In this document: positions 1-6,770 of the stretch, piece by piece
Layout: the number at the start of each line of letters is the position of its first letter
Position numbering within the stretch: position 1 is the stretch's first letter
Source of the DNA: an uncultured Burkholderiales bacterium
GTDB taxonomy: Bacteria > Pseudomonadota > Gammaproteobacteria > Burkholderiales > Burkholderiaceae_C
Direction of reading: 5' to 3'
Length of the DNA stretch: 64,000 nucleotides
NCBI GenBank assembly: GCA_937927685.1
Contig: CALBSC010000070.1
Span: forward strand, 27,945 to 91,944
Notes under the pieces: generated by a model
The model's database searches: none
Told to the model about the DNA's origin: nothing
The model's input: the letters and a program-made list of their open reading frames with translations, nothing else
Made by a program: the position numbers and the translations under genes

Positions 1-168
1 CAGGTATTCGGTCTTGTTTTCCTGCACGGCGCTGGAGTGGATGTAACGCAGATCATCGCCCATCAGCGCCTCCAGCGCGGTGAAGTTGCGGGTGAGGATG
101 GCCTGTGTCCGCTGGTTGTCCAGCGATTCGATATGGGCAATGGTGTCAGCGGTGGAAGAGGTGCTCAT
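1..168 (-). CDS. NTF2-like (SnoaL/DUF4440) protein, N-terminal part only
   Basis: Only the first 56 codons are present; the gene runs off the left edge. The ATG at 168 opens a frame beginning MSTSSTADTI, followed by an amphipathic helix (SLDNQRTQAILTRNFTALEAL) and then DDLRYIHSS. This is the usual start of the DUF4440/NTF2-like cone fold, whose members are small enzymes or ligand-binding proteins without a single shared function. It is divergent from the gene at 300, so 169-299 must carry both promoters. No specific substrate can be inferred from this fragment. Confidence 0.65.
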   Translation of the reverse strand, partial: MSTSSTADTIAHIESLDNQRTQAILTRNFTALEALMGDDLRYIHSSAVQENKTEYL

Positions 169-299
169 GGGGGTCGGGCGAAATGCAGGTCGGGTGAGGG
201 GCCGGTGTTGTCCGGGGCGAAGTCTCGGCTGCGAACGGGTCGCAACAGGCCTATGGTAGAACCCCAGTCTGAAGCCACCAATAACAGAGGAGACAGCCC

Positions 300-608
300 G
301 TGATCCATGTGCTCGCCATCATCACCACCCAACCCGGCATGCGTGACACGGTGCTTGGCCACTTCCGGGCCAATGTGCCGGCCGTGCTGGCCGAAGACGG
401 CTGTATCGAATACGGGGCGGCCGTTGACGCGGCACCGGCGCCCGTCTTTCAAACCCCGTGCGGGCCCGACACTTTCGTGGTGATCGAGAAATGGGCCAGC
501 CTGGATGCCTTGAAGGCGCATGCAGCCGCGCCGCACATGGCCGCGTATGCGGCCAAAACCCGGGAGTTCATCGCCTCGCGGGCTTTGCACATCCTCTCGC
601 CCACCTGA
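300..608 (+). CDS. Putative quinol monooxygenase, ABM domain family (YgiN-like)
   Basis: 102 residues forming a single antibiotic-biosynthesis-monooxygenase (ABM) ferredoxin-like fold. The family marks are visible: an N-terminal strand (VLAIITTQPG), a central ECIEYGA-like stretch (GCIEYGAAVD), and an EKW motif (VIEKWASLDALKAH) followed by the HMAAYA helix. Family members oxidise quinols or other small aromatics without a cofactor, usually as dimers. Translation starts at GTG 300, behind a clear Shine-Dalgarno (agaggag) that ends about 9 bases upstream; there is no closer ATG in frame. It stands alone, divergent from the NTF2-like gene, so its substrate is unknown. Confidence 0.8.
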   Translation: MIHVLAIITTQPGMRDTVLGHFRANVPAVLAEDGCIEYGAAVDAAPAPVFQTPCGPDTFVVIEKWASLDALKAHAAAPHMAAYAAKTREFIASRALHILSPT

Positions 609-751
609 GGGCCAACCTGCCTGCCTGCTCCCGACCCTCTCACGGGCGGCGATGGCACCCAGGGGAACACGCTCAAGCATGCCTGTGTGCGCGAGCGAAC
701 CTGTCAGCGCGCTCAGGCGCGGGATGATGCGGTCTTTTCCGAAGGATCGCC

Positions 752-964
752 ATGACCTCCACGACCTCCCAGACCCCCTCGCAGGTTTCATCGCCCTTGG
801 CGTCTTCCGCTCGGACGCCCTTGCTGACGGACGAAGAACTCGACGCGCTGATTCAGGCCTTCAACCGTCGCGACTCATCACCCGTTCGCCTGAATGCACC
901 GGCGATCGGGCTGACCCTGCTGGCGTTGACGGTGATCGGGCTGGGCGGCTGGTGGTGGTCCTGA
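752..964 (+). CDS. Small single-pass membrane protein, unknown function
   Basis: 70 residues. The first 25 are rich in Ser, Thr and Pro. An acidic helix (TDEELDALIQAFNRRD) follows, and one transmembrane segment at about residues 48-66 (IGLTLLALTVIGLGGWWW) ends in a Trp cluster at the very C-terminus. This predicts a tail-anchored inner membrane protein with its N-terminus in the cytoplasm. The gene has a good ribosome site (gaagga) 6-7 bases before the ATG and ends 6 bases from the convergent usp gene. I do not recognise a named family. Its neighbours are stress genes, which is only weak evidence of role. Confidence 0.55.
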   Translation: MTSTTSQTPSQVSSPLASSARTPLLTDEELDALIQAFNRRDSSPVRLNAPAIGLTLLALTVIGLGGWWWS

Positions 965-970
965 AGGCGA

Positions 971-1411
971 TCACTCGCCGCGAACCACCAGGGTGGGCAC
1001 CGGTGCCAGCCGGATGATCTGCTCGGCCCCGCTGCCCAGAAACACGCGTCCGATGCCTTTGCGGCCATGGGTGCCCACCACGATCAGGTCGGCACCCCAT
1101 TCGCGTGCTTCGGTGGCCACGGTCTCACCCAGACGCTGCGCGGGCAGGTCGATGAGTTTGACATCCACATTCACGCCAGCAGACTTTGCTTTCTGCGCGG
1201 CCTCGTCCAGAATTTTCTGACCATAGTCACGCGCCATGGCGAACAGGTCAGCGGCGTATTCGTAGCCGGACATGTAGGCCAGTTCATCCACGGAGTGCAC
1301 CAGGTGCAATTGAACGGTACCGCCACTGGCCAGCTTGATGGCCATGTCCAGGGCGCGGTTGGCGGTGGTGCTGCCATCCACGGGTAGCAAAATCTTGTGG
1401 AACGTGTGCAT
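971..1411 (-). CDS. Universal stress protein, UspA family
   Basis: 146 residues, one Usp domain with the HUP/Rossmann-like fold. It starts with KILLPVDGS, has the ATP-binding loop G113-T-H-G116 followed nine residues later by G126-S127, and ends with the strand PVPTLVVRG. It therefore belongs to the ATP-binding Usp subgroup. ATG 1411 is chosen because it is preceded by ggagac at a good distance; the frame is open for 35 more codons upstream, but that stretch looks like non-coding sequence. Family members accumulate on starvation, oxygen limitation or membrane stress. It is convergent with the small membrane protein at 752. Confidence 0.9.
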   Translation of the reverse strand: MHTFHKILLPVDGSTTANRALDMAIKLASGGTVQLHLVHSVDELAYMSGYEYAADLFAMARDYGQKILDEAAQKAKSAGVNVDVKLIDLPAQRLGETVATEAREWGADLIVVGTHGRKGIGRVFLGSGAEQIIRLAPVPTLVVRGE

Positions 1412-1515
1412 GGGCAATGTCTCCTGGGTATGACGGGGTTGTGAAGGAGCGTCATCGTAGAGGGCGACCATCCACCCTCCCGGTGCTCTGGCGAACGCAA
1501 GTACACCGGTTCGCA

Positions 1516-1569
1516 TTCAACAGGCGCTTACCAGGCATTCAATGGGCGTTCAACGGGCGCTCACCAGGC
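1516..1569. repeat. Short imperfect direct repeats in an intergenic region
   Basis: Two 21-base copies of ttcaacrggcgctyaccaggc lie at 1516-1536 and 1549-1569 and differ at two positions. A partial copy (ttcaatgggcg) fills most of the gap. They sit between the divergent usp (start 1411) and DUF883 (start 1700) genes. A stem-loop (agcccg and cgggct, 1645-1650 and 1657-1662) lies just before the DUF883 gene. Confidence 0.6.
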
Positions 1570-1699
1570 CCACAACCGTCGCGCAGCAGGCAAGCCAGGG
1601 AGGGATGTGGCCATGCGTGTGGCGGTTTGTGTGTCTGCGCGTACAGCCCGCCGCGTCGGGCTTTCCTACCATGCGGCCTTCTGTAGCCAGGAGTGTCAC

Positions 1700-2011
1700 A
1701 TGTCAAATTCAGTGTCTGAACAACAGGAACAGCTCGTCAACGACTTGCGGGCTGTCATGCGCGATGCCCAGCAGTTGCTCGACAGCGGGGTGTCGAGTTG
1801 CGGTTCACAGGCCACGCAGGCGCGCCAGCGTCTGGAGTCTGCCATGCGCGAGGTGCGTCAAGCGTGGGCAGAGTCCGGATCGCAAACGCGGCAACGGATG
1901 TCGCAGTGGCAGCATGCCTCCGATGAGTACGTGCATCAGCATCCCTGGACCACCATGAGCGCGGCCATCGGGATGGGGGTGGCCTTGGGGTGGTTGCTGG
2001 GCCGTCGATGA
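1700..2011 (+). CDS. DUF883 family protein (ElaB/YqjD-like), membrane-anchored
   Basis: 103 residues. A long amphipathic helix of about 75 residues, rich in Gln, Arg and Ala (EQQEQLVNDLRAVMRDAQ onward), ends in WTTMSAAIGMGVALGWLLGRR, the glycine-rich C-terminal membrane anchor typical of DUF883. E. coli relatives (ElaB, YqjD, YgaM) are stationary-phase inner membrane proteins that bind ribosomes through the N-terminal part. ATG 1700 follows the ribosome site caggagtg. Its stop overlaps the start of the YqjE-like gene (ATGA), the same pairing as yqjD-yqjE in enterics. Confidence 0.85.
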   Translation: MSNSVSEQQEQLVNDLRAVMRDAQQLLDSGVSSCGSQATQARQRLESAMREVRQAWAESGSQTRQRMSQWQHASDEYVHQHPWTTMSAAIGMGVALGWLLGRR

Positions 2012-2382
2012 AGTGGTTTGACCTGTTGTGGCGGCTCGTCCAGGTCGCGTTGGGACAGGTCGTGCAGGACCTGACGCAGGAGCTGGCGCGTTGGCGTTGG
2101 CAGCTGTTTCAGTCCCTGGTCCTGGCCATGATGGCGTCCGTGTGCGGACTGGCTGTGCTCTTGCTGGTGGCCCTCCTGGTGGTCCTGGCCTGTTGGGACA
2201 CCCACCGGTTGGAGGCCTTGAGCGCCCTGGTACTGGCGTACACGGGGTTGACCGCGTGGATGGTGCGCCGGGCCGGGCGGCTGATGGTGCTGCCGTCGGG
2301 TTTGTCCGCGTCCGGGCCGGGTGACCGCGACACCTGTGCGGGATGCGGTTCCAGGTCCGGGCGGGCTTGCCGTGGACGTTGA
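2008..2382 (+). CDS. YqjE/phage-holin family inner membrane protein
   Basis: 124 residues. An amphipathic N-terminal helix is followed by two hydrophobic segments at about residues 35-60 (SLVLAMMASVCGLAVLLLVALLVVLAC) and 66-85, then a polar, Arg-rich tail. This is the architecture of the holin-X/YqjE superfamily, which in non-phage settings accompanies DUF883 proteins and is thought to be membrane-stress related. The start overlaps the DUF883 stop by 4 bases, implying coupled translation. Its last 62 bases overlap the next gene in another frame, so the true C-terminus or the next start may differ slightly. It is not part of a prophage; no phage genes are nearby. Confidence 0.75.
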   Translation: MKWFDLLWRLVQVALGQVVQDLTQELARWRWQLFQSLVLAMMASVCGLAVLLLVALLVVLACWDTHRLEALSALVLAYTGLTAWMVRRAGRLMVLPSGLSASGPGDRDTCAGCGSRSGRACRGR

Positions 2383-3217
2383 GGCGTCCTCATGGCCACA
2401 CGCGGACGCGCTGAAAGCCGTGGATGCGCTGCAACCCGTGGCGAGAACGCTGCTGATTCCTCTGCTGGCACGTGTCTGGGCACACCGGTGGCACCTTGAC
2501 CTGCCACAACCGGATGAATCGGCCGAGCGCGTGCTGGCTCACCTGCCTGAGGCGGTGGTGCCCTGGATACCCGACCCGGTGACGCTGTGTTGCGTTCTGT
2601 GGCGTACGCGTCAGTTGGTGACCCAGGGGCAATCGCACTTTGAACGCCATCCCCGTGCCTGGGGGCTGAACCTGGGCGCAGGCTTGTCGGACTATTTCCA
2701 ATGGCTGGACAACGGGGTCAACCACTGGGTGGACACGGACCTGGAGGGGGTGATGCAGCTGCGCTCGCAGTGTCTGCCGCCGCAGACCCGGGCCAGGGGG
2801 CTGTCCGTTGATGTGCGCGAAGCCTCTTGGTGGTCGCACGTCGCAGCCTGCATCCCATCACGCCGGGTGCCCCTCTTTGTCATGCTCGAAGGGGTGCTGC
2901 TGTATTTGCAGCCTGCCCAGGTGAAACACGTGCTGACAACCCTGGGAGAGCACGTGCCCACCGGCTCCCGAGTGGTGTTTGATGTGATTCCGCGCTGGCT
3001 GGTGGGTTGGCCTGTTCGCATGCCCACCCTGGGTGAGGAGCAAGCCGTGTTCCAGTGGGGCGTGGACTCCCTGCAGGAGCTCGAGGCCATGCATCCGCGG
3101 TTGCAGCTGCAAACCGTGATGACGCCGCCTGTGCCGACCCTGCCATGGCCATGGCAGGCCGGGTTGCGCGGACCATCCCGATCGCCGTATGCCCTGGTGC
3201 AGATGGCGGTGACCTGA
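2321..3217 (+). CDS. Class I SAM methyltransferase, leucine carboxyl methyltransferase (LCM/PpmB) family
   Basis: 298 residues. The segments typical of the LCM/COG3315 group are present: RTRQLVTQGQSHFERHP, the SAM site LNLGAGLSDYFQWL, WVDTDLEGVMQLR, and a catalytic-core strand FVMLEGVLLYL. Members transfer methyl groups to carboxyl or hydroxyl groups of small molecules; the substrate here is unknown. GTG 2321 is the first start in frame and overlaps the YqjE-like gene by 62 bases. A later GTG near 2375 would remove most of that overlap, so the start is uncertain. The fnr gene follows 27 bases downstream. Confidence 0.75.
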   Translation: MTATPVRDAVPGPGGLAVDVEASSWPHADALKAVDALQPVARTLLIPLLARVWAHRWHLDLPQPDESAERVLAHLPEAVVPWIPDPVTLCCVLWRTRQLVTQGQSHFERHPRAWGLNLGAGLSDYFQWLDNGVNHWVDTDLEGVMQLRSQCLPPQTRARGLSVDVREASWWSHVAACIPSRRVPLFVMLEGVLLYLQPAQVKHVLTTLGEHVPTGSRVVFDVIPRWLVGWPVRMPTLGEEQAVFQWGVDSLQELEAMHPRLQLQTVMTPPVPTLPWPWQAGLRGPSRSPYALVQMAVT

Positions 3218-3244
3218 AAGAGAGCACACCATGAAAGTCGATGC

Positions 3245-4015
3245 ATGCCAGTGAACCATGATTGTCTGCGATGCCTGAACCGACCCGATTGTGTGATGGG
3301 GCAGGTCGATGACGCGTTGAATCCCTGGGTGCGCAATGCCATGCAGGATCAGCTGCGCCTCTTGCCGGGGGATGTGCTGTTGTATCCAGGCATGTCCTTT
3401 GAGCGCCTGTACCTGGTGCGCTATGGAACCTTCAAGTCGGTCCTGCTTGACCCGGAGGGGCGATCGCACACCACGGGCTTGCATGGCCGGGGTGAGGTGC
3501 TGGGGCTGGAGGGGCTGGACCCCGGGCAGCACCAGAGCGAGGTCACCGCCTTGCAGCATGCGAGCGTCTGTGTGTTCCGCTATGCCGCCTGGTGCGAGCT
3601 GCTGGCCAGGATTCCCTCGCTGCAGCACGCCTGGTTCAAAGCCCTCAGCCGAACGACGCGCCATGACGGTCAGCACATGTTGCGACTGGGGTGCATGGAT
3701 GGGCAGGAGCGGGTGGCCAGTTTCCTGTTGATGCTCTGGCAGCGGGCAGGCGAGGCGCGTGCCGACACGCTGGACTTGATGATGACACGACAGGAGATTG
3801 GCAACTACCTCGGGATGACGCTGGAGTCGGTCAGCCGGCATCTGTCGCAATTCCAGCGGCGTGGCTGGATCCGCCTCGACCGCCGTCGTGTGCAAGTGCT
3901 GCAGCTGGCCGCCTTGCAGCAACTGAAACCGGCCCATGAGACGCGCCATCAGACACAAGGGCCGATATTCCCGGGACGTATGGGCATGAGCGAACAGAGC
4001 CTCCCGGGGGGATGA
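3245..4015 (+). CDS. fnr: FNR-type oxygen-sensing transcriptional regulator (4Fe-4S)
   Basis: 256 residues with a cyclic-nucleotide-like sensor domain, dimerisation helix and C-terminal winged helix. Cysteines at 7, 10, 16 and 109 reproduce exactly the 3-6-93 spacing of the iron-sulfur ligands of E. coli FNR (20, 23, 29, 122), so an oxygen-labile 4Fe-4S cluster is expected. The recognition helix LESVSRHLSQF keeps the E-S-R triplet that reads TTGAT half-sites. The start is ATG 3245, but the best ribosome site (aaagagag) serves an out-of-frame ATG at 3231 that ends after seven codons inside this gene (see findings). The C-terminal 30 residues after the HTH look poorly conserved. Candidate operators for it lie at 4894 and 12581. 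Confidence 0.92.
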   Translation: MPVNHDCLRCLNRPDCVMGQVDDALNPWVRNAMQDQLRLLPGDVLLYPGMSFERLYLVRYGTFKSVLLDPEGRSHTTGLHGRGEVLGLEGLDPGQHQSEVTALQHASVCVFRYAAWCELLARIPSLQHAWFKALSRTTRHDGQHMLRLGCMDGQERVASFLLMLWQRAGEARADTLDLMMTRQEIGNYLGMTLESVSRHLSQFQRRGWIRLDRRRVQVLQLAALQQLKPAHETRHQTQGPIFPGRMGMSEQSLPGG

Positions 4016-4047
4016 GTCAGACTGGATTCTTTACGAAAGGACGTGTT

Positions 4048-4698
4048 ATGAAATCAGACAAACAACTGCAATCTGATGTGCTCGCCGAGCTTCAGTGGGA
4101 GCCCGCGGTGAATGCGGCGCATATTGGCGTGGAGGTCAAGGACGCGGTGGTGACGCTGTCCGGTCACGTGGACAACTTCGCGGAAAAGTGGGCTGCAGAG
4201 CGAGCAGCCAAACGCGTTCGTGGCGTGCGGGCCCTGGCCATAGACATGGACGTGACCTTGCCCTCAAGCGACAAACGCAACGATTCGGACATTGCCCGCG
4301 CCACCATCAACGCCTTGCAATGGACGTCTACGGTGCCCGGACAGAACATCCAGGTGGCCGTTGAAAACGGCATGGTGACCCTGACGGGCAACGTTGACTG
4401 GAACTACCAGCGCGAGGCGGCGGCCAACAGCGTCCGCAATCTGATTGGCGTTCGGGGGGTCTTCAACCAGTTGGTGGTGAAACCCCGCGTGAACTTGACC
4501 TCGGTCAAGAGCGATATCGAGCATGCCTTGAAGCGGCGGGCCTATCTGGATTCTGAAAACATCCAGATCGGCCTGGAGGGCGATAGCGTCACCTTGTCCG
4601 GCAAGGTAGGCAGTTTGTGGGAGAAAAGCCTGGCCATTCAGACCGCCTGGGGCGCGCCGGGTGTGCGAAACGTGGTGGACAAGTTAAGTGTTACATGA
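4048..4698 (+). CDS. Three-BON-domain protein (OsmY-like)
   Basis: 216 residues made of three consecutive BON domains at roughly 5-75, 80-150 and 150-216, each with the hallmark glycine strand (VVTLSGHVDN, MVTLTGNVDW, SVTLSGKVGS). BON domains bind phospholipid; OsmY-type proteins are induced by osmotic and stationary-phase stress. No signal peptide is seen (MKSDKQLQSDVLAELQW), unlike E. coli OsmY, so it is predicted cytoplasmic or peripheral to the membrane. ATG 4048 has the ribosome site gaaagg; an earlier in-frame ATG at 4012 lacks one. It follows fnr by 32 bases and is closed by a strong terminator. Confidence 0.88.
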   Translation: MKSDKQLQSDVLAELQWEPAVNAAHIGVEVKDAVVTLSGHVDNFAEKWAAERAAKRVRGVRALAIDMDVTLPSSDKRNDSDIARATINALQWTSTVPGQNIQVAVENGMVTLTGNVDWNYQREAAANSVRNLIGVRGVFNQLVVKPRVNLTSVKSDIEHALKRRAYLDSENIQIGLEGDSVTLSGKVGSLWEKSLAIQTAWGAPGVRNVVDKLSVT

Positions 4699-4729
4699 GT
4701 TGTCCAACGCTAACTGATTGATTCCATTG

Positions 4730-4760
4730 AGAAGGCTTGCGGGGTTCCGCAAGCCTTCTT
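4730..4760 (+). terminator. Rho-independent terminator after the BON-domain gene
   Basis: A perfect 13-bp stem (agaaggcttgcgg / ccgcaagccttct) with a 4-base loop starts 32 bases after the BON stop codon. The T-run behind it is weak (tt gg ctt). It separates the fnr-BON unit from the second Crp/Fnr gene. Confidence 0.8.
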
Positions 4761-4893
4761 GGCTTGTCCAGGACGTAAAAGGCTGCCGATGGCGATGAAA
4801 TCACTGCATGACGGCTGCATTTCAAGTTTTGTGTGTGCCATCAAACAGAGTTATCAAATTTAAATCGATACAGTGAATGCACTCTGATCGCGT

Positions 4894-4907
4894 TTGAGTC
4901 AGATCAA
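4894..4907. promoter_or_regulatory. Candidate FNR operator
   Basis: TTGAGTCAGATCAA matches the FNR consensus TTGAT-N4-ATCAA at 9 of 10 positions. It ends only 17 bases before the ATG of the Crp/Fnr gene at 4925. A site this close to the start fits repression, or activation of a promoter not serving this start codon, better than ordinary class II activation. The FNR protein is encoded 1 kb upstream. Confidence 0.6.
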
Positions 4908-4924
4908 CACAACTGAACCAGTGC

Positions 4925-5653
4925 ATGCAAGACCTCAAATTCACGCCCATTAAACACAGCAACAAACTGCTCGCCTTCCTGGAGACATCCGATTGGGAAC
5001 GATTGCAATCCAGACTTGAAATGGTTCAGTTGTCGGTGGATCAGGTGCTGTTCGAGGCGGGTCAGAAGATCACACATGTGTATTTCCCGGTGACGTGCAT
5101 CATCTCCCAGCAGTACGACTTTGAGGACGGCAAGTCGGCGGAATTTGCCCAGATGGGCAACGAGGGGTTGGTGGGCATCTTCGTGTTCATGGGGAGCCAG
5201 TCCACCAGCAGCAAGGCGGTGGTGATTGCCAAAGGATCTGCCTACCGCATTCGCGCTGATGCGGTGCTGGATGAATTCAATCAGTCCGGGACCTTTCGCC
5301 GACTGATCCTGCGCTATATGCAGGTGCTGATGACGCACGCCTCACAAATTGCCGCGTGCAACCGCCGACATTCGATTGATCAGCAACTCAGCCGCACGCT
5401 GTTGCTGAACCTGGACCGTGTGGCGGGGTCGGAGTTGTCATTCACGCACGAACTCATTGCCAAGACCATGGGGGTTCGACGCGAGGGCATCAGCGAAGCG
5501 GCCAAGCGCCTGCAGCGCGCGGGGGTGATTGACTATTCCCGAGGCTCGATCCAGGTGCTGGACCGAGCTGGACTGATTCGAAACACCTGCGAGTGCTACG
5601 CCATCATCAAACACGAATACGAGCGGCTGCTGTCCAGCTCGGGCTTGACCTGA
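4925..5653 (+). CDS. Crp/Fnr family transcriptional regulator without iron-sulfur cysteines
   Basis: 242 residues: an N-terminal cNMP-binding-like barrel (about 20-130), a dimer helix, and a C-terminal winged helix with ELIAKTMGVRREGISEAAKRL as the recognition region. It lacks the N-terminal Cys cluster, and its recognition helix has RREGIS instead of the E-S-R triplet of FNR, so it should read a different site. The sensor lacks an obvious cAMP phosphate-binding RxA motif, so its signal is unknown. It sits behind an FNR-like operator and 27 bases before a cytochrome c gene, suggesting a second tier in a respiratory circuit. Confidence 0.85.
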   Translation: MQDLKFTPIKHSNKLLAFLETSDWERLQSRLEMVQLSVDQVLFEAGQKITHVYFPVTCIISQQYDFEDGKSAEFAQMGNEGLVGIFVFMGSQSTSSKAVVIAKGSAYRIRADAVLDEFNQSGTFRRLILRYMQVLMTHASQIAACNRRHSIDQQLSRTLLLNLDRVAGSELSFTHELIAKTMGVRREGISEAAKRLQRAGVIDYSRGSIQVLDRAGLIRNTCECYAIIKHEYERLLSSSGLT

Positions 5654-5680
5654 AACTTGAAGCCACAGGAGGGAATCCAG

Positions 5681-6124
5681 GTGAACCACTTTCATGCACT
5701 GCGTACGACGTCATGGGGGGTCTTGTTGGCGCTACCCATGCTGGTCTTGGCGCAATCGGCACCCAGCCAGCGGGTCGATTTCGGCCAACAGGAATTTCAA
5801 GCGCGATGCGCGTCCTGCCACGGTCGTGATGGCAAGGGCAACGGGCCCATCGCAGACTTGCTGCGCAAGTCACCGCCCGATCTGACCTTGCTCAGTCGCG
5901 GCAATGGCGGCATTTTCCCGATGTCCCGGGTCTACGACAGCATCGTGGGCGATGATGTCAAGGCGCATGGCAGTCGTGACATGCCGGTTTGGGGGCAGGT
6001 GTACCGCCTGCGTGCGGGCGAACACTATGTGGACACGGCCTATGATCCCGAGGCGTATGTGCGCATTCGTGTGCTGGCGGTGGTGGAGTACATCAACCGG
6101 TTGCAGGCGGCCACTCGACCCTGA
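5681..6124 (+). CDS. Periplasmic monoheme cytochrome c
   Basis: 147 residues. The start is GTG 5681, placed behind the strong ribosome site aggaggg; an upstream ATG at 5657 has none. A signal peptide (MNHFHALRTTSWGVLLALPMLVLA) precedes one heme site C43-A-S-C46-H47. The sequence GRDGKGNGPIADLLRKSPPDLT after it is typical of class I cytochromes that accept electrons from respiratory dehydrogenases. Met in RDMPVWGQ is a candidate sixth ligand. It lies 27 bases downstream of the Crp/Fnr gene and is probably co-transcribed and controlled with it. The partner enzyme is not in the vicinity. Confidence 0.88.
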   Translation: MNHFHALRTTSWGVLLALPMLVLAQSAPSQRVDFGQQEFQARCASCHGRDGKGNGPIADLLRKSPPDLTLLSRGNGGIFPMSRVYDSIVGDDVKAHGSRDMPVWGQVYRLRAGEHYVDTAYDPEAYVRIRVLAVVEYINRLQAATRP

Positions 6125-6128
6125 AAGC

Positions 6129-6146
6129 CAGGGGCTGCGAGCCCTG
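6129..6146. terminator. Possible weak terminator between convergent genes
   Basis: A short stem (ggggct / agccct, one G-T pair, loop gcg) is followed by a T-rich stretch (gttgttctg) just after the cytochrome c stop. The rest of 6147-6308 shows nothing I can name. Confidence 0.35.
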
Positions 6147-6308
6147 TTGTTCTGTCAGAGCAGCTGAGCCGAGGTCCCGCTTAATTCGCCCCGTCAATCC
6201 TCGCCCTCAATCCTTCGATTCAATCGTCAGACCTCATGCTCGGACTGAATCGGCTCATCCAGTCACCCCTGTCTTGGGTCGTTGACTGCGAACCGACGTC
6301 TGGTCAGT

Positions 6309-6770
6309 TCATTTTCGTGGTGCAGCAGAATGGCTTGCCCCGTTGACAAACTGACGGCTCATGGCCATCACGGATTCGGCCATCGCTTGGGCGTAATCCC
6401 CTGGTGGCTGGGCGGCCAACCATTGGAACTGCATGGCCTCCTGCGACGCGTGCTGCTGGGTTTGCAACAGATGCATCCAGGTCTGGTTCCACTGGCTTTG
6501 CGATTCGAATTGTGAAGACCACAGGTCCCGCATCCACTGCAGGTTGTTGGCCAGTTGTTCCGACGTCATCTGCATCGCCGTGAGTTGCGCCCGGAATGGA
6601 TCCTTGCTTTGTGCCATGTTGGAGAGTTTTTCCTGCGACGTGATGGCTGCCAGGCGTTGATGGCTCAGGGCGATTTCGGCCCAGCGTATCCACTGCTTTT
6701 GCATGAAGCCCAGCAGGGTGAGCGAATGGTCGAGTTGGGTTTTGATCTGGGGTTGTTGCAGGTCTAGCAT
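6309..6770 (-). CDS. Small phasin-like protein, function not established
   Basis: 153 residues, all predicted helix, rich in Gln, Met and Trp (LNNLQWMRDLWSSQF and similar), with no signal peptide or membrane segment. Length and composition resemble phasin-type proteins (phasin_2 or PhaP-like) that coat polyhydroxyalkanoate granules, but I see no diagnostic motif, so this is a resemblance only. The chosen ATG 6770 overlaps the end of cfa by 7 bases, implying translational coupling; the open frame extends upstream into cfa but has no better start. Being the last gene of the regulator-cfa operon links it to membrane or storage remodelling. Confidence 0.6.
   Translation of the reverse strand: MLDLQQPQIKTQLDHSLTLLGFMQKQWIRWAEIALSHQRLAAITSQEKLSNMAQSKDPFRAQLTAMQMTSEQLANNLQWMRDLWSSQFESQSQWNQTWMHLLQTQQHASQEAMQFQWLAAQPPGDYAQAMAESVMAMSRQFVNGASHSAAPRK

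Noticed and set aside
2008..2382. Phage holin, suggesting a prophage
   Set aside because: The protein belongs to the same superfamily, but it is paired with DUF883 as in yqjD-yqjE, and no phage structural, lysis or integrase gene is near.
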